DNA of 64,000 nucleotides. Source: Anagrus nilaparvatae (Eukaryota > Arthropoda > Insecta > Hymenoptera > Mymaridae). Below are positions 12,016 to 22,774 of the stretch, piece after piece (within the stretch, counting starts at the first letter, position 1; each line of letters begins with the position of its first letter). The notes below the pieces were generated by a model. It was not told where the DNA came from and did no database searches. It saw only the letters and a list, made by a program, of their open reading frames with translations. The translations under genes and the position numbers were made by a program. The stretch is from positions 4,588,001 to 4,652,000 of the forward strand of contig JAKSXM010000272.1 in the NCBI GenBank assembly GCA_022575985.1. The letters run 5' to 3'.

Positions 12016-15002
12016 TCAAAGTTCTCCAAGGGAACATGAGACATGCCCGGGAAGCTGGTGCACTGTTGGAGCAGATTGCCCGCGAAGAAGACTCAAATAT
12101 CCTCTTACTAAGCGAGCAATCTTACAACATGAACCACAAGTACTGGGTTTCCGATGACGCTCTCTGCTGCGCCATATGGCTTCGAGGCAGAGCCCAAACG
12201 TCCCTATCACAGACAGGAAAAGGGAATTGCCACGTTTGGGCCAAGTGCGGAGAGACGACTTATATAAGTTGTTATCTCTCCCCTAACGACAGCTCGGAGG
12301 TGCTCGCTGCAAAGCTAGCCAGCATCGAGAACACGGTACGAGCGGCAACTGGTGGCGTTATCCTTGGCGGAGACTTCAATGCCAGGGCCCTAGAGTGGGG
12401 CATGCCGACGACCAACCTAAGGGGACAAATGGTACTCGAAATGGCTGCTAGATGCAAACTAGTGGTCCAGAATAGAGGAAACAGGCCCACCTACGAGAGA
12501 GCGGGGTGGGGTATCTCTATCCCAGACATAACCTTCGCAACAGAAGCTGCGTCTGGGAGAATAGGCGACTGGAGGGTGATGGATGGCTACAATGGTAGCG
12601 ATCACAACTACATTGCCTTCCGGGTAATGGAAGGAAACTCACAACGTCCTCCCTACAGGAGGCGTCCCCTTGGCTGGAATGTTTCAAAGATCGACGAGGA
12701 CAGATTCGAGAAATACCTTCGAATCGAGTCAGCGTCGATCCCCGCTTGGCGAGGAGGGGCTACAAGCCCACGAGAGGCCGAAACCCTGGTTAAGAAAGTA
12801 ACGTCTCTATTACGCGGGGCTTGCGATGCCTCGATGCCTCGCCGCAGGCCCTGGAAAGGGAGAAAACCAGTATACTGGTGGACTCCCGAAATAGCTGAGC
12901 TCCGAAAGGAATGCCACAGGACGCGATGAAGGGCCCAACGAGCACGGGACAGACCCGAAGCTGCTGCGCTCTCCCAGGTACACAAGGATGCCAAACACCG
13001 GCTGGCCAAGGCCATCCGCCAAAGTAAGGCTCGATGTCTGCGTTCATTACGCGAAGACGTAAACAAGGACCCCTGGGGTCTAGGCTACAAAGTCGTAATG
13101 GGCAAGCTGAACCGAGGAACTGACAACATGATGGACGCGGAGTTGACCGAGCGGATCATTGGTGCTCTCTTCCCTGAGAGGCCCATCCAGGAAAACCCGG
13201 TAGAGGCAACACCCAGGGAGGAGGTGCCGCTGTTCAGCGAAGGCGAGATGGTCAAGGCCATAAAGGCCATGAAAAATGGCAAGGCGCCTGGGCCGGACGG
13301 GATACCGGCGGAAGTGCTCAAAAGAGCGGTTAAAGTAATCCCTGGTATCCTGTTAAGCATGTTCAATGCGTGTTTGATGGCTAAAGTGTTCCCAAAGCAG
13401 TGGAAGGTGGCACGTCTCGTGCTCTTGAACAAGGGCAAGGGGGGAGCCCCGGACTCTCTATCATCTTACAGACCTTTGTGTATGTTAAATACCATTGGTA
13501 AGGTGATGGAGAGCTTGCTCCGGGCAAGGCTCAGAAGGGCAATCGAGGAGGGCGGTGGTCTCTCCGAGGAGCAGCATGGTTTTCGTGAAGGGCATTCCAC
13601 GATAGACGCCATTCGGCGTGTCGTGGATACCGTAGAGGCTGAGAGGGAAAAGCGGCCTGCAATTCGCAAGGATGTCCTTCTGGTAACGCTAGGCGTCAAA
13701 AACGCTTTCAACTCGGCCAGGTGGGATGACATGATCCGGTCCCTCGAGTACGATTTCCGGATACCCAGGTATCTGGGTAACGTACTAAAGGATTACCTGC
13801 GGGACCGGAGACTGCTCTATGACACGCTCGATGGAAGGCGTGAAAGGGTTTTGAGTGCAGGCATCGCGCAAGGTTCGGTTCTCGGACCGGACCTGTGGAA
13901 TGCCTTTTACGATGGCTTGCTGCGCGTCAACCTCCCGGAAGGAGTTTCCCTGATCGGGTACGCCGACGACGTGGCCCTGACCATAACTGGCAGGGACATG
14001 GAAGTGACCCAGGAGAGGTTGAATCTAGTCATGAGACGGATCAACCTCTGGATGGGCGATCACGGGCTCCAGCTTGCGATCCCAAAAACGGAGATCGTAC
14101 TACTGACTCGTCGAAGGGTTCCCACCGACTTCGATGTAATTATCGACGACGGCGGAAACCCTCACACGATCCGAACCAGAACATCGGTGAAATACCTGGG
14201 AGTTCAGCTTGATAACAAGCTGACCTTCTGGGAGCAATTTCAGAGGTCGTGTGAAAAGGCAGCGTCGGCCGCATCCTCCCTGTCAAGGCTCATGGCCAAC
14301 ATTGGGGGACCCAAACCAGGGAAGCGAAGGCTCCTGATGTCAGTCGTCAACTCTGTCCTGCTTTACGGATCAGAAGTCTGGGCGAAGACCACAGAAACTG
14401 CCAAGTACAGACGAAAAATATCGTCGGTACAGAGGCAAGCGGCAGGGAGGATCGCCTGCGGATACCACACGGTATCTCTAGAGGCGATACAGGTTGTTGC
14501 TTCGGTGATACCCATTGACCTGCTAGCGTTGGAGCGGAAATTCATCTACGAGAGCGTAGATGAGCGCGAAGTGGCTTCCACTCGCGCCCGCTTCAACTCT
14601 ATGAAAGCATGGAATAAACGATGGAAAAAGAACCAGGAGAAAAATGCCCTATGGACGCGCAGACTGATCTCAGACCTGCAGGCATGGATGGGACGACAGC
14701 ATGGGGAGGTGGATTTCTACCTTACCCAATTCCTGACCGGGCACGGGAATTTCCGTGTCATGTTGAAGCATTGGCATAAGGTGGCAACAAAGGAGTGCTT
14801 GCACTGTCCGGGCTTAGATGATACAGTAGAGCACACATTCTTCGAATGTGTGCGCTACGCGGAGGGGCGCCCGCCCTTCCCGAGTTGGAGGCCGGAGACG
14901 GTGGTCCCGGAAATGCTACGGAGTTCCGAAAATTGGAACAAAGTAGCAGAGTACGTAAGGACCACCTTGTTGCAGAAGAAGGAGGAGGGCTTTCTATCGT
15001 AG
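12012..15002 (+). pseudogene. R1-like ORF2 (endonuclease and reverse transcriptase)
   Basis: Would nick the target and reverse-transcribe the element. I choose ATG at 12012, which overlaps the ORF1 stop as ATGA. The endonuclease shows GNMRHAREAG, LLLSEQ, GGDFNARALEWG, SIPDITFAT and SDHNYI. An in-frame TGA at 12927-12929 interrupts, then the same frame continues through RT: GKAPGPDGIPAEVLK, SYRPLCMLNTIGKV, EEQHGFREGHSTIDAI, QGSVLGPDLWN and the catalytic YADDVAL. Motif A reads TLGVKNAFNSA where the clade normally has Asp; the codon is GGC at 13692-13694. The C-terminus has a zinc finger (CLHCPGLDDTVEHTFFEC). Confidence 0.9.
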
Positions 15003-15313
15003 AGAGCTCTCCTGCCCCTAGGCAGGGGGGAAGGCAGCGGCCAGCTGCCTAGGCTGCGCGTCCCAAACTGAAGTTATACCTGAAAAGGGAGTTCCGGTTT
15101 GGGACAAACAAGCGCGGGGGGTTTAAAGTGTGTTTATCCAGTAAGAATCTGGGGCATAGCCGGCGACCGCGTTCGCCGGTGGTTTCCCAGTTGTACACTT
15201 TGTACAACTGGGCGGTCATGGAAATTTGCGGGTCTTTAAGGCCCGCAAACACTCCATGGCTGATGTAAGATTCACATATTTCCCTTAAAAAAAAAAAAAA
15301 AAAAAAAAAAAAC

Positions 15314-15463
15314 TGATGCTTTTTTACGTATCTCTTTTGGGTGTAAAGAGACGGAAGCAGAGAGAGAAAGCGATTGGGAAGAAAGAAATAAAAAAGTAAA
15401 TCTCTAGCAGCTATCGCAGCTATCTCTCTTTACACTCAAAAGAAATGTGTAAAAAGCATCATT
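15314..15463. mobile_element. ~155-bp MITE split by the R1-like element
   Basis: 15314-15351 (TGATGCTTTTTTACGTATCT and on) is the imperfect reverse complement of 15427-15463, which ends AAAAAGCATCATT. Only the first ~12 bases of the left TIR are duplicated on the other side of the R1-like element (8522-8535). This shows that the retrotransposon landed in the outer edge of a pre-existing MITE. No target duplication of the MITE itself could be identified. Confidence 0.75.
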
Positions 15464-15979
15464 GTAGAGGAAATTATTACATACCCTACCCGATTTCCAC
15501 CGCCAATTAAAAGTGACCAAATTTTTGTGAAAATCGCTTCAGTACTACCTTAACTAAAAAGTTATGCTTTCAAAACCTTTTGGACGAACCCCGTTTTTGG
15601 GTTAGTTTGCCCCTTTTTGGGGGTAAAAAATAATTGTTTTTAAGAAATTAGAATCGATTAATTTTTGCATTTTAAAAAGAAAAGGTGAATATGAAATTTT
15701 TAATTAAATGTACCGCTTTCAAGTTACAGCCCTCAAAACTTCGATTTTTTTTATTTTAATATTTTAATACGAGTATGGCGTGAAGTATTTACGCCATACT
15801 CTGAGTATTAAAATCAAAAAAATCAAAGTTAACCTATTTTTTATTGCTATATAAACAGATTTCAACTTACCTTTTTTCTTTTCATTAGCTGGAATTTCTA
15901 TTTAATATTTATATGCCGATTAAAATGTTTTCAAAAAAACAATCTAAATCATACTCTAAAAATGAAAATGTTAAAAAAA
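15464..15979. other. Intergenic/intronic AT-rich DNA with a hairpin
   Basis: No gene. Bases at about 15741-15832 form a near-perfect hairpin whose stem includes GAGTATGGCGT and ACGCCATACTC, with flanking A/T runs also complementary. The function, if any, is unknown. Confidence 0.55.
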
Positions 15980-16946
15980 TAAAGGCTATTGCCGGATAAA
16001 CATAGTGATTTGGCCCCCCTCCCTAATCTCAAAAAAATTATTTGCATCCGAAAAGTATTATAAAAACTAACCGATCGCCGTTGGAATTAGCTTCCTAGCC
16101 CATATTAGGCGCCCTTAAACCTTAAAAAACCTTAAAAATCGTGTTTTTTGCGTTTTTTTTTGTTTCTCCGCACTGTGTTGAGCTATTAATCTGAAAGTTG
16201 CGTAGAAAAAAAGGGCACAGAGTGTATTTTCAATCTTCATTGGTTTTAGACCTTTAAGACCATTTTAAGACCCCGAAAATTTATTTTTAATTTTCGAAAA
16301 ATCGGTTTTTTGAGCATAAAAAAAAATAACCAGCGTTAAATTTCTTCAAACTGACCTAAAAAGTTGAAAAAAAATATATTTTACTGATATCAGTCATGTC
16401 CTAGAGGGGGAGCTCATCTCCACACCTTCAAAACTCAAAAAAACGCGTTTTTTTTTTGCCTCTACACGATTAAAATGCAATATAATTGCGAAAATTCGTT
16501 TTTGAACCTCCCTGAATCTTTTTGAGAATCTATTTTTACGTTTTAACTAAAATATATTTCATTAATTATTGTTTTTAGACCATAATGACCACTCAGGACC
16601 ACCTTAAGAGCCCAAAAATTGATTTTACATTTTCGAAAAATCAGTTTTTTTGAAATTAAAAAATTATATCTCCCTTTAATTCTTTCAAATTGGACTAAAA
16701 AGGCAAAGAAAATTATTTTTTAACGATATCAGTCCTGTCCTGGAGGGGGAGCTCATCCCCACCCCTTCAAAACTCAAAAAACGCGTTTCTTTGCCCCTAC
16801 AGGATTAACCCATTAATTCCTAAGAAGAAACTGCATTTGACAGAGCTGTAATACCTATTTTATTTAGAGCATTAGACTCAAATTAGTAAAATAAAACACA
16901 AAAAAAATTTCAAAATGGCGGACATTTATAAATAGCGGACTAATAT

Positions 16947-17438
16947 TGTTGCGGCCAATAGCTACAAAATTATATTTTCCTATTTTTTCATGTTGAATAT
17001 TCGCGGTAAATAATGTTTTACGTGATATTGTAATTATTTGATTTATCGGCCCCCCGTTTTAAGGCCCCTTCTCTCACGTTAAACTTTCACCGGTTCTATA
17101 AAACCGATTCATGCTCTCATTCTGTGGTCGGCGGTCGCGCTCGTAAGACAATTTTAGTCATGCACCGCCCAGCGTATTAAACATAAAGTTATCATAGAAC
17201 TAAAATCAGTGCTTAAATTTAATTTAATTAATTCAAATCAATTCATTTTTCTTTAACGCCAGCGATCAATAACTATATTTATACAGTCCACTAATCTAAC
17301 ATTTAATTATTTGTATATAATACATTCAATAAGTGCGTTTTAATAATTATTTTATTATTTTAATCACGTGTGAATTTATTTATAAACCCAAACCAATTTT
17401 CCTACAATTTCCCCATATATTTCCTCCAAAATATTACA
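16947..17438. mobile_element. Solo LTR inside P1
   Basis: A 492-bp segment starting TGTTGCGGCC and ending ATATTACA, i.e. TG...CA, bounded by a perfect 5-bp duplication AATAT (16942-16946 and 17439-17443). It is missing from the right arm of P1, where the uninterrupted site with a single AATAT is still present at about 18290-18310. No ORF. It is best read as a solo LTR left by LTR-LTR recombination. The family cannot be named. Confidence 0.78.
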
Positions 17439-17449
17439 AATATGGTTGC

Positions 17450-17960
17450 CAGAAAAAATTAAATTTTGATATTTTTTGATAAAAATTTGTGTGAATGGTA
17501 TTTTTTTGGGTGCTAATTACGAATATATAGTTATTTATCAAAAATATTTAAATGGCGGAACCAATATGGCAGTTGCAAAACTCAAAATTTAGAGATTTTT
17601 GACGATTTTAAGCCTGAGCAGAAACTGTAAGTTATATAACCATAAAACCGGTTTCAGTTAGGGCATTTAAACATTTTATGTGAAAATATAAATTTTTTTC
17701 GAAAAAAATTCAAAATGGTAGATAAAGATGGCGGACACGAAAAACTAAATTTCGTTATTTTTTGGTCAAAATTTGTGTACAGGGTATTTTTTGGATGCTC
17801 ATTACGAAGGTCTATCTATTTTTCAAAAACTTAAAATGGCGGATCTAATGTGGCTACTGAAAAATGCGAAATTTCGAGATTTTTGACGATTTTGAGCCTG
17901 AGAAGAAACTGTAAATAGTATAAGCGTAAAACCGGTTTTAAAAAATGAAAATTATTTATT
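17450..17960. repeat. Two ~260-bp direct repeats near the P1 centre
   Basis: 17455-17700 and 17715-17950 are diverged direct copies: both hold a TTTTTTGGNCAAAATTTGTGT-like string, GCTNATTACGAA, AAATGGCGGA, and GACGATTTTGAGCCTGAG, in that order. The first also pairs with the right arm. Confidence 0.65.
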
Positions 17961-18436
17961 AAAATTCAAAATGGCCGATCAATATAGCGGACACAGAAGA
18001 AACTTACAGTTTCTTCTTAGTCTCGCCATTTTGAGTTTTTGAAAAATAGATAGATAAATAAATATTTTTTCACATTGCATGTTTAGATGCCCTAAATGAA
18101 ACCGGTTTTATGGTTATATAACTTACAGTTTCTGCTCAGGCTCAAAATCGTCAAAAATCTCGAAATATCGAGTTTTTCAATTGGTTCCGCCATTTAAAAA
18201 TTTTTGATAAATAACTATATATTCGTAATTAGCACCCAAAAAATACCATTCTCACAAATTTTTATCAAAAAATATAAAAATTTAATTTTTTCTGACCACC
18301 ATATTAGTCCGCCATTTATGTCCCCCATTTTGAAATATTTTTTGTGTTTTATTTTACTAATTTGAGTCAAATGCTCTAAATAAAATAGGTATTACAGCTC
18401 TGTCAAATGCAGTTTCTTCTTAGGAATTAATGGGTT

Positions 18437-19480
18437 AATCGTGTAGGGGCAAAGAAACGCGTTTTTTGAGTTTTGAAGGGTGGGGATGAGCTCCCCCTCC
18501 AGGACAAGACTGATATCGTTAAAAAATAATTTTCTTTGCCTTTTTAGTCCAATTTGAAAGAATTAAAGGCAGGTATAATTTTTTAGTTTCAAAAAAAGTG
18601 ATTTTTCGAAAATGTTAAATCAATTTTTGGGCTCTTAAGGTGGTCTTGAGTGGTCATAAGGGTCTAAAAACAATAATTAATGAAATATATTTTAGTTAAA
18701 ACGTATAAATAGATGCTCAAAAAGATTTAGGGAGGTTCCAAAACGAATTTTTGCAATTCTATTGCATTTTAATCGTGTAGAGGCAAAGAAACGCGTTTTT
18801 TGAGTTTTGAAGGGTGGGGATGAGCTCCCCCTCCAGGACAAGACTGATATCGTTAAAAAATAACTTTCTTTGCCTTTTTAGTCCAATTTGAAAGAATTAA
18901 AGGCAGGTATAATTTTTTAATTTCAAAAAAAGTGATTTTTCGAAAATGTTAAATCAATTTTTGGGCTCTTAAGGTGGCCCTGAGTGGTCATTATGGTCTA
19001 AAAACAATAATTAATGAAATATATTTTAGTTAAAACGTAAAAATAGATTCTCAAAAAGATTCAGGGAGGTTCCAAAACGAATTTTCGCAATTATATTGCA
19101 TTTTAATCGTGTAGAGGCAAAAAAAAACGCGTTTTTTTGAGTTTTGAAGGTGTGGAGATGAGCTCCCCCTCTAGGACAAGACTGATATCAGTAAAATATA
19201 TTTTTTTTCAACTTTTTAGGTCAGTTTGAAGAAATTTAACGCTGGTTATTTTTTTTTATGCTCAAAAAACCGATTTTTCGAAAATTAAAAATAAATTTTC
19301 GGGGTCTTAAAATGGTCTTAAAGGTCTAAAACCAAAGAAGATTGAAAATACACTCTGTGCCCTTTTTTTCTACGCAACTTTCAGATTAATAGCTCAACAC
19401 AGTGCGGAGAAACAAAAAAAAAACGCAAAAAACACGATTTTTAAGGTTTTTTAAGGTTTAAGGGCGCCTAATATGGGCTA
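18437..19480. repeat. Three ~335-bp tandem units in the right arm of P1
   Basis: Units beginning AATCGTGTAG at about 18437, 18773 and 19105 share a GAGCTCCCCCTC block and an ACTGATATC block. The left arm has only two such units (blocks at about 16400 and 16745), so arm length was altered after the palindrome formed or by unequal exchange. Confidence 0.7.
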
Positions 19481-19596
19481 GGAAGCTAATTCCAACGGCG
19501 ATCGGTTAGTTTTTATAATACTTTTCGGATGCAAATAATTTTTTTGAGATTGGGGAGGGGGGCCAAATCACTATATTTATCCGGCAATAGCCTTTA

Positions 19597-20296
19597 CTTG
19601 AACTTAAAATATGCTATGTATTAGATATATTTTTTTATTTATTCTATGTTTACTAATAATCTGAAATATATTCAAAAGTAAAATGTTTCTGCACCTTTAT
19701 AAAAAAAATAGTGAAAGGTGTTTAAAAATAGTTATCTATTATAGTTTAAATAAATAATGTACACAAATTTTAAAAAGCACTAGACTATAGCGGGCTCACT
19801 TTGTTCGCCCGCATTATAATATCCCCTTAGCTTTATTAAAAAAATATCAAAGAAATATAGGTTATAACCTATAAAGAAAATAGAAAAGTTCAAATTTGTA
19901 AACAAACAATTTGATTGGTCTTTATATTGTCCACAAGATGGCGGCCCCCATAAAGCCCATCAATTTTTATATAATAGATACAAAATTTAAAAAATTTTTT
20001 ATAAACATCAATTTTCATGTATAGAGTTGTTGTATATAAGCTTTTAATAATCATTTGTCGTAAAAAAAAAAATTCAAAGAAACTGAGGAATGACAATTAA
20101 AAAGTTTATCCTACGTAGAATAAAAAAATAGCGGCAACATACAGAAAGTTAAAATCAAATAAAAAGCCTTTAATTTTCGAGCAAAAGCAGCTGTAAAAAT
20201 TTTTTCAGAACATAAAAATACTAAAACTCAACGACGTCCCGAAATTAGTGCATTTATTAAGTTGCTTAGCTAATAGCTGACTAATAGTTGACTAAT
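19597..20296. other. AT-rich spacer with an inverted short repeat
   Basis: No gene recognised. About 70 bp near 19990-20070 (including TCATGTATAGAGTTGTTGTATATAAG in two halves) is the inverse of 7366-7430. Short direct repeats of CTAATAG lie at 20268-20310, leading into the next inverted repeat. Confidence 0.5.
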
Positions 20297-22482
20297 AGCC
20301 GGCTATTAGCTGGCTACGATTTGGCTACGAACTGGATACCAATTTATGTTTTACAAATTTTCTTTGAAATTTTATTCCGGAAAATCCCACATTGGAAAAA
20401 GAATCTGCTTGCCGGAAGCGGGATTCCGTTCGCGAAAAACGGTAAAAACTTTTGAGACCAATAGATTTCTTTTTTTCAGTGCAGGATTGATAATTTTTTA
20501 TCATTTTATAACTTTTTGATCTGCAAAAAAAATCATTCATAAAGGCTATTCCCGGATAAGAAGGGGGCTCCGGCCCACGAAACCGATTGCCGTGAAATTT
20601 TCAGGGCATACTTTGGGTACCAAAAAATCACTTTTAACCTGTATAGGAACTTCCGAATGCCCTTCCTTACGTCCCTAACCTCAAAAAGTCATTTTTTTAG
20701 GTTTTTAGCAAATTTAATAAATTTTCGATAAATTTTACTACATTTAAAGACACGTAAGATGTAGGGCTAGTTAAAAGTGACTTTTTTACACATAAAATAA
20801 CTCACTTAAAATGATAGAACATAATTTTAAAGCTTAAAACATTTTTTACAAGCTGTATTATGTCATTTTTTTTAAAAAAATCCTAAGTTTTTGTTATTTT
20901 TCCCTTGTTTTCTCGGAACTGGTGATAGGTACACTCTCAATTTTTTTTCTGGTAACATATTTTAGTTGTACAAGGTCACCTTGAAATTTTCAGACAAAAC
21001 GGTTTGGTGCAACCTACTTAAAAATCCACTAAAAGTGGAGTTTGCAATTTTCGGTTTTTAGCAAATTTTTATTTTATACGATGAAAATGGTAAGTAATTC
21101 TGATTTATCAGTGAAATACTTTTTGATTTATTTCAATTTTATACTTTTTTCAACATATTACGCTAGTTTTAATATTTTTCATGCTAGACTGAAGAAAATA
21201 TTTCAAAAATATTTCAATTAAAAACGAAAAAAATGGCATTAATTTTGTTCTAAGTGAGTAATGTTTTTTATTCTTTCTGTCTGGAATATTTATATAAGTT
21301 CAGAGATGGCAATTTAGATGGCAAAAAAAGATGAAAGATATGTCGCGTAAATTGTTTCACTGTATGACCGGCTGAATAAAATCGGCTAATTATGATTTCA
21401 TTCTTTTCTCTATAATCAGGATTCCTCGTAGATAATTAGACGCTCTCAATAATTAATATATAAGTTCACGTTAATAATGCATGGAGCCGGCTTCTATAGG
21501 ATTATCTAATATAATATTTTCGGAATATAGTGTCTTTCCGAAGGCCTCCGAGAAAAGAGAATCGAATAAACTATGACACTATATTGTTTTTCTTATTTGA
21601 GCTGACGGTGGTAAAATTCATTTGCAATATTTTGATTCTGTTAAATTAAAAGTTCGACTAGGTTTTGGATTATGTTAAAGTTTATTTTTATCTAATATCT
21701 CACATGATTACATTTTTCTGAAACATCATCTGATACTCAAATTAACTGAATAACGCTTTTTCATCGCATTCTCAAAGATCTTTGTTAAGGTTGAATCAGG
21801 TGGATAGAAATAGCATTTTTTAGTAAAAATTGGGGCCGGAGCCCCCTTCTTATCCGGGAATAGCCTTTTGTATTTTTCTTCGGGAAGCTATTCCGATTCG
21901 TGTTTCATGATTTTTTTCCTTATCAATTTACATTTCGGCACCAACTATTTTTACCAAATTTTAAGGTTACTTAAAATAATTAAACTTTTCTTCTTCTCAA
22001 TAACATTAAGAAATTACGAAAATAATTTTCTCTATAAATTAAAGTTCACTATAAATTTAAATATTTCAATTTCTTTAGATGGCTAAATTGGATCGACTCG
22101 CGCGTTAGGCTTCACGAAAAAAACTAACTTGATACGATTTGAAACTATCTGTTTATTTTTTAATTGAAAATATTGACATGACAACGAATTATAATTATTT
22201 ATATTTAAAAACAAATAAATTCAGATATAGTTTCAAATCATATAATAATATAATAATCATATAATAATAAAATGATAAAAAATTATCAATCCTGCACTGA
22301 AAAAAAGAAATCTATTTGTCGCAAAAGTTTTTACCGTTTTATGCAAACGGAATCCCGCTTCCGGCAAGCAGATTCTTTTTCCTATGTGGGATTTTCCGGA
22401 AAAAAAATTTCAAAGAAAATTTGTAAAATATAAATTGGTATCCAGTTCGCAACCAAATCGTAGCCAGCTAATAGTCAGCTAT
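20297..22482. mobile_element. P3: 2.2-kb inverted-repeat element
   Basis: The arm 20297-20510 (GGCTATTAGCTGGCTACG, AACTGGATACC, CCGGAAAATCCCACAT, CAGTGCAGGATTGATAA) recurs inverted at 22270-22482 with scattered changes. The interior contains another complete TIR element (20541-21868) and AT-rich DNA without a transposase. The outer limits are not sharp, because the CTAATAG/CTATTAG strings are themselves repetitive. Confidence 0.7.
20541..21868. mobile_element. P2: 1.3-kb TIR element nested in P3
   Basis: Ends are the perfect inverted repeat AAAGGCTATTCCCGGATAA followed by GAAGGGGGCTCCGGCCC, about 37 bp in all. Beyond that the two sides differ. No ORF of transposase size. The first 19 bases match the ends of P1 except at one base, so both are probably mobilised by the same unseen transposase. 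Confidence 0.8.
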
Positions 22483-22774
22483 TAGCTGGCTATTAGACAA
22501 TTTTTTTAAATGGGTTGAATAGGCTTATTGAATATTTAGATTAGAAAAAAATCGTGTTGATCTTTTCGGCACAAGAATTTTCGGTGTAGAACGATTCCAC
22601 AAAACTTTCTTGTCTAGAATCATTGATGTGTCGAATATTTTTGTGTTGATCAGATCCCTTGCCTATTTTAACATGGAACATGTTCGTTAGATAGGGTATT
22701 TGAAAAAGTTTGGCTAGGCAGGGAGGGGTGTGAAATGGACTTAGAATATTTTTGATTTAGGGGCTTATAATGAA

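Larger units (their letters stand above)
8536..15312 (+). mobile_element. R1-clade-like non-LTR retrotransposon, near full length
   Basis: A complete-looking element: 5' UTR from GGGG at 8556, ORF1 (9930-12015) with CCHC knuckles, overlapping ORF2 (12012-15002) with apurinic-type endonuclease, RT and a C-terminal zinc finger, a 285-bp 3' UTR and an A26 tail (15287-15312). It is flanked by the 12-bp duplication TGATGCTTTTTT (8524-8535 and 15314-15325). Between the left duplication and GGGG are 20 further T residues. Base composition is clearly more GC-rich than its surroundings. ORF content resembles the R1/TRAS/SART/Waldo group. There is no RNase H. Three lesions in the ORFs make it inactive. 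Confidence 0.9.
15980..19596. mobile_element. P1: 3.6-kb palindromic DNA element
   Basis: Begins TAAAGGCTATTGCCGG at 15980 and ends with its reverse complement at 19596. The arms stay complementary for most of their length (for example 16060-16940 with 18310-19500, and 17450-17690 with 18060-18300), with the centre near 18010. No transposase ORF is present, so it is non-autonomous. The arms carry a ~335-bp tandem unit (GGGGGAGCTCATC and AAACGCGTTT motifs). There are two copies in the left arm and three in the right. Flanking bases do not show a clear target duplication. Confidence 0.8.

Noticed and set aside
11406..13066. Minus-strand ORFs under R1-like ORF1/ORF2
   Set aside because: They overlap well-supported plus-strand endonuclease and zinc-knuckle coding and have no motifs of their own.
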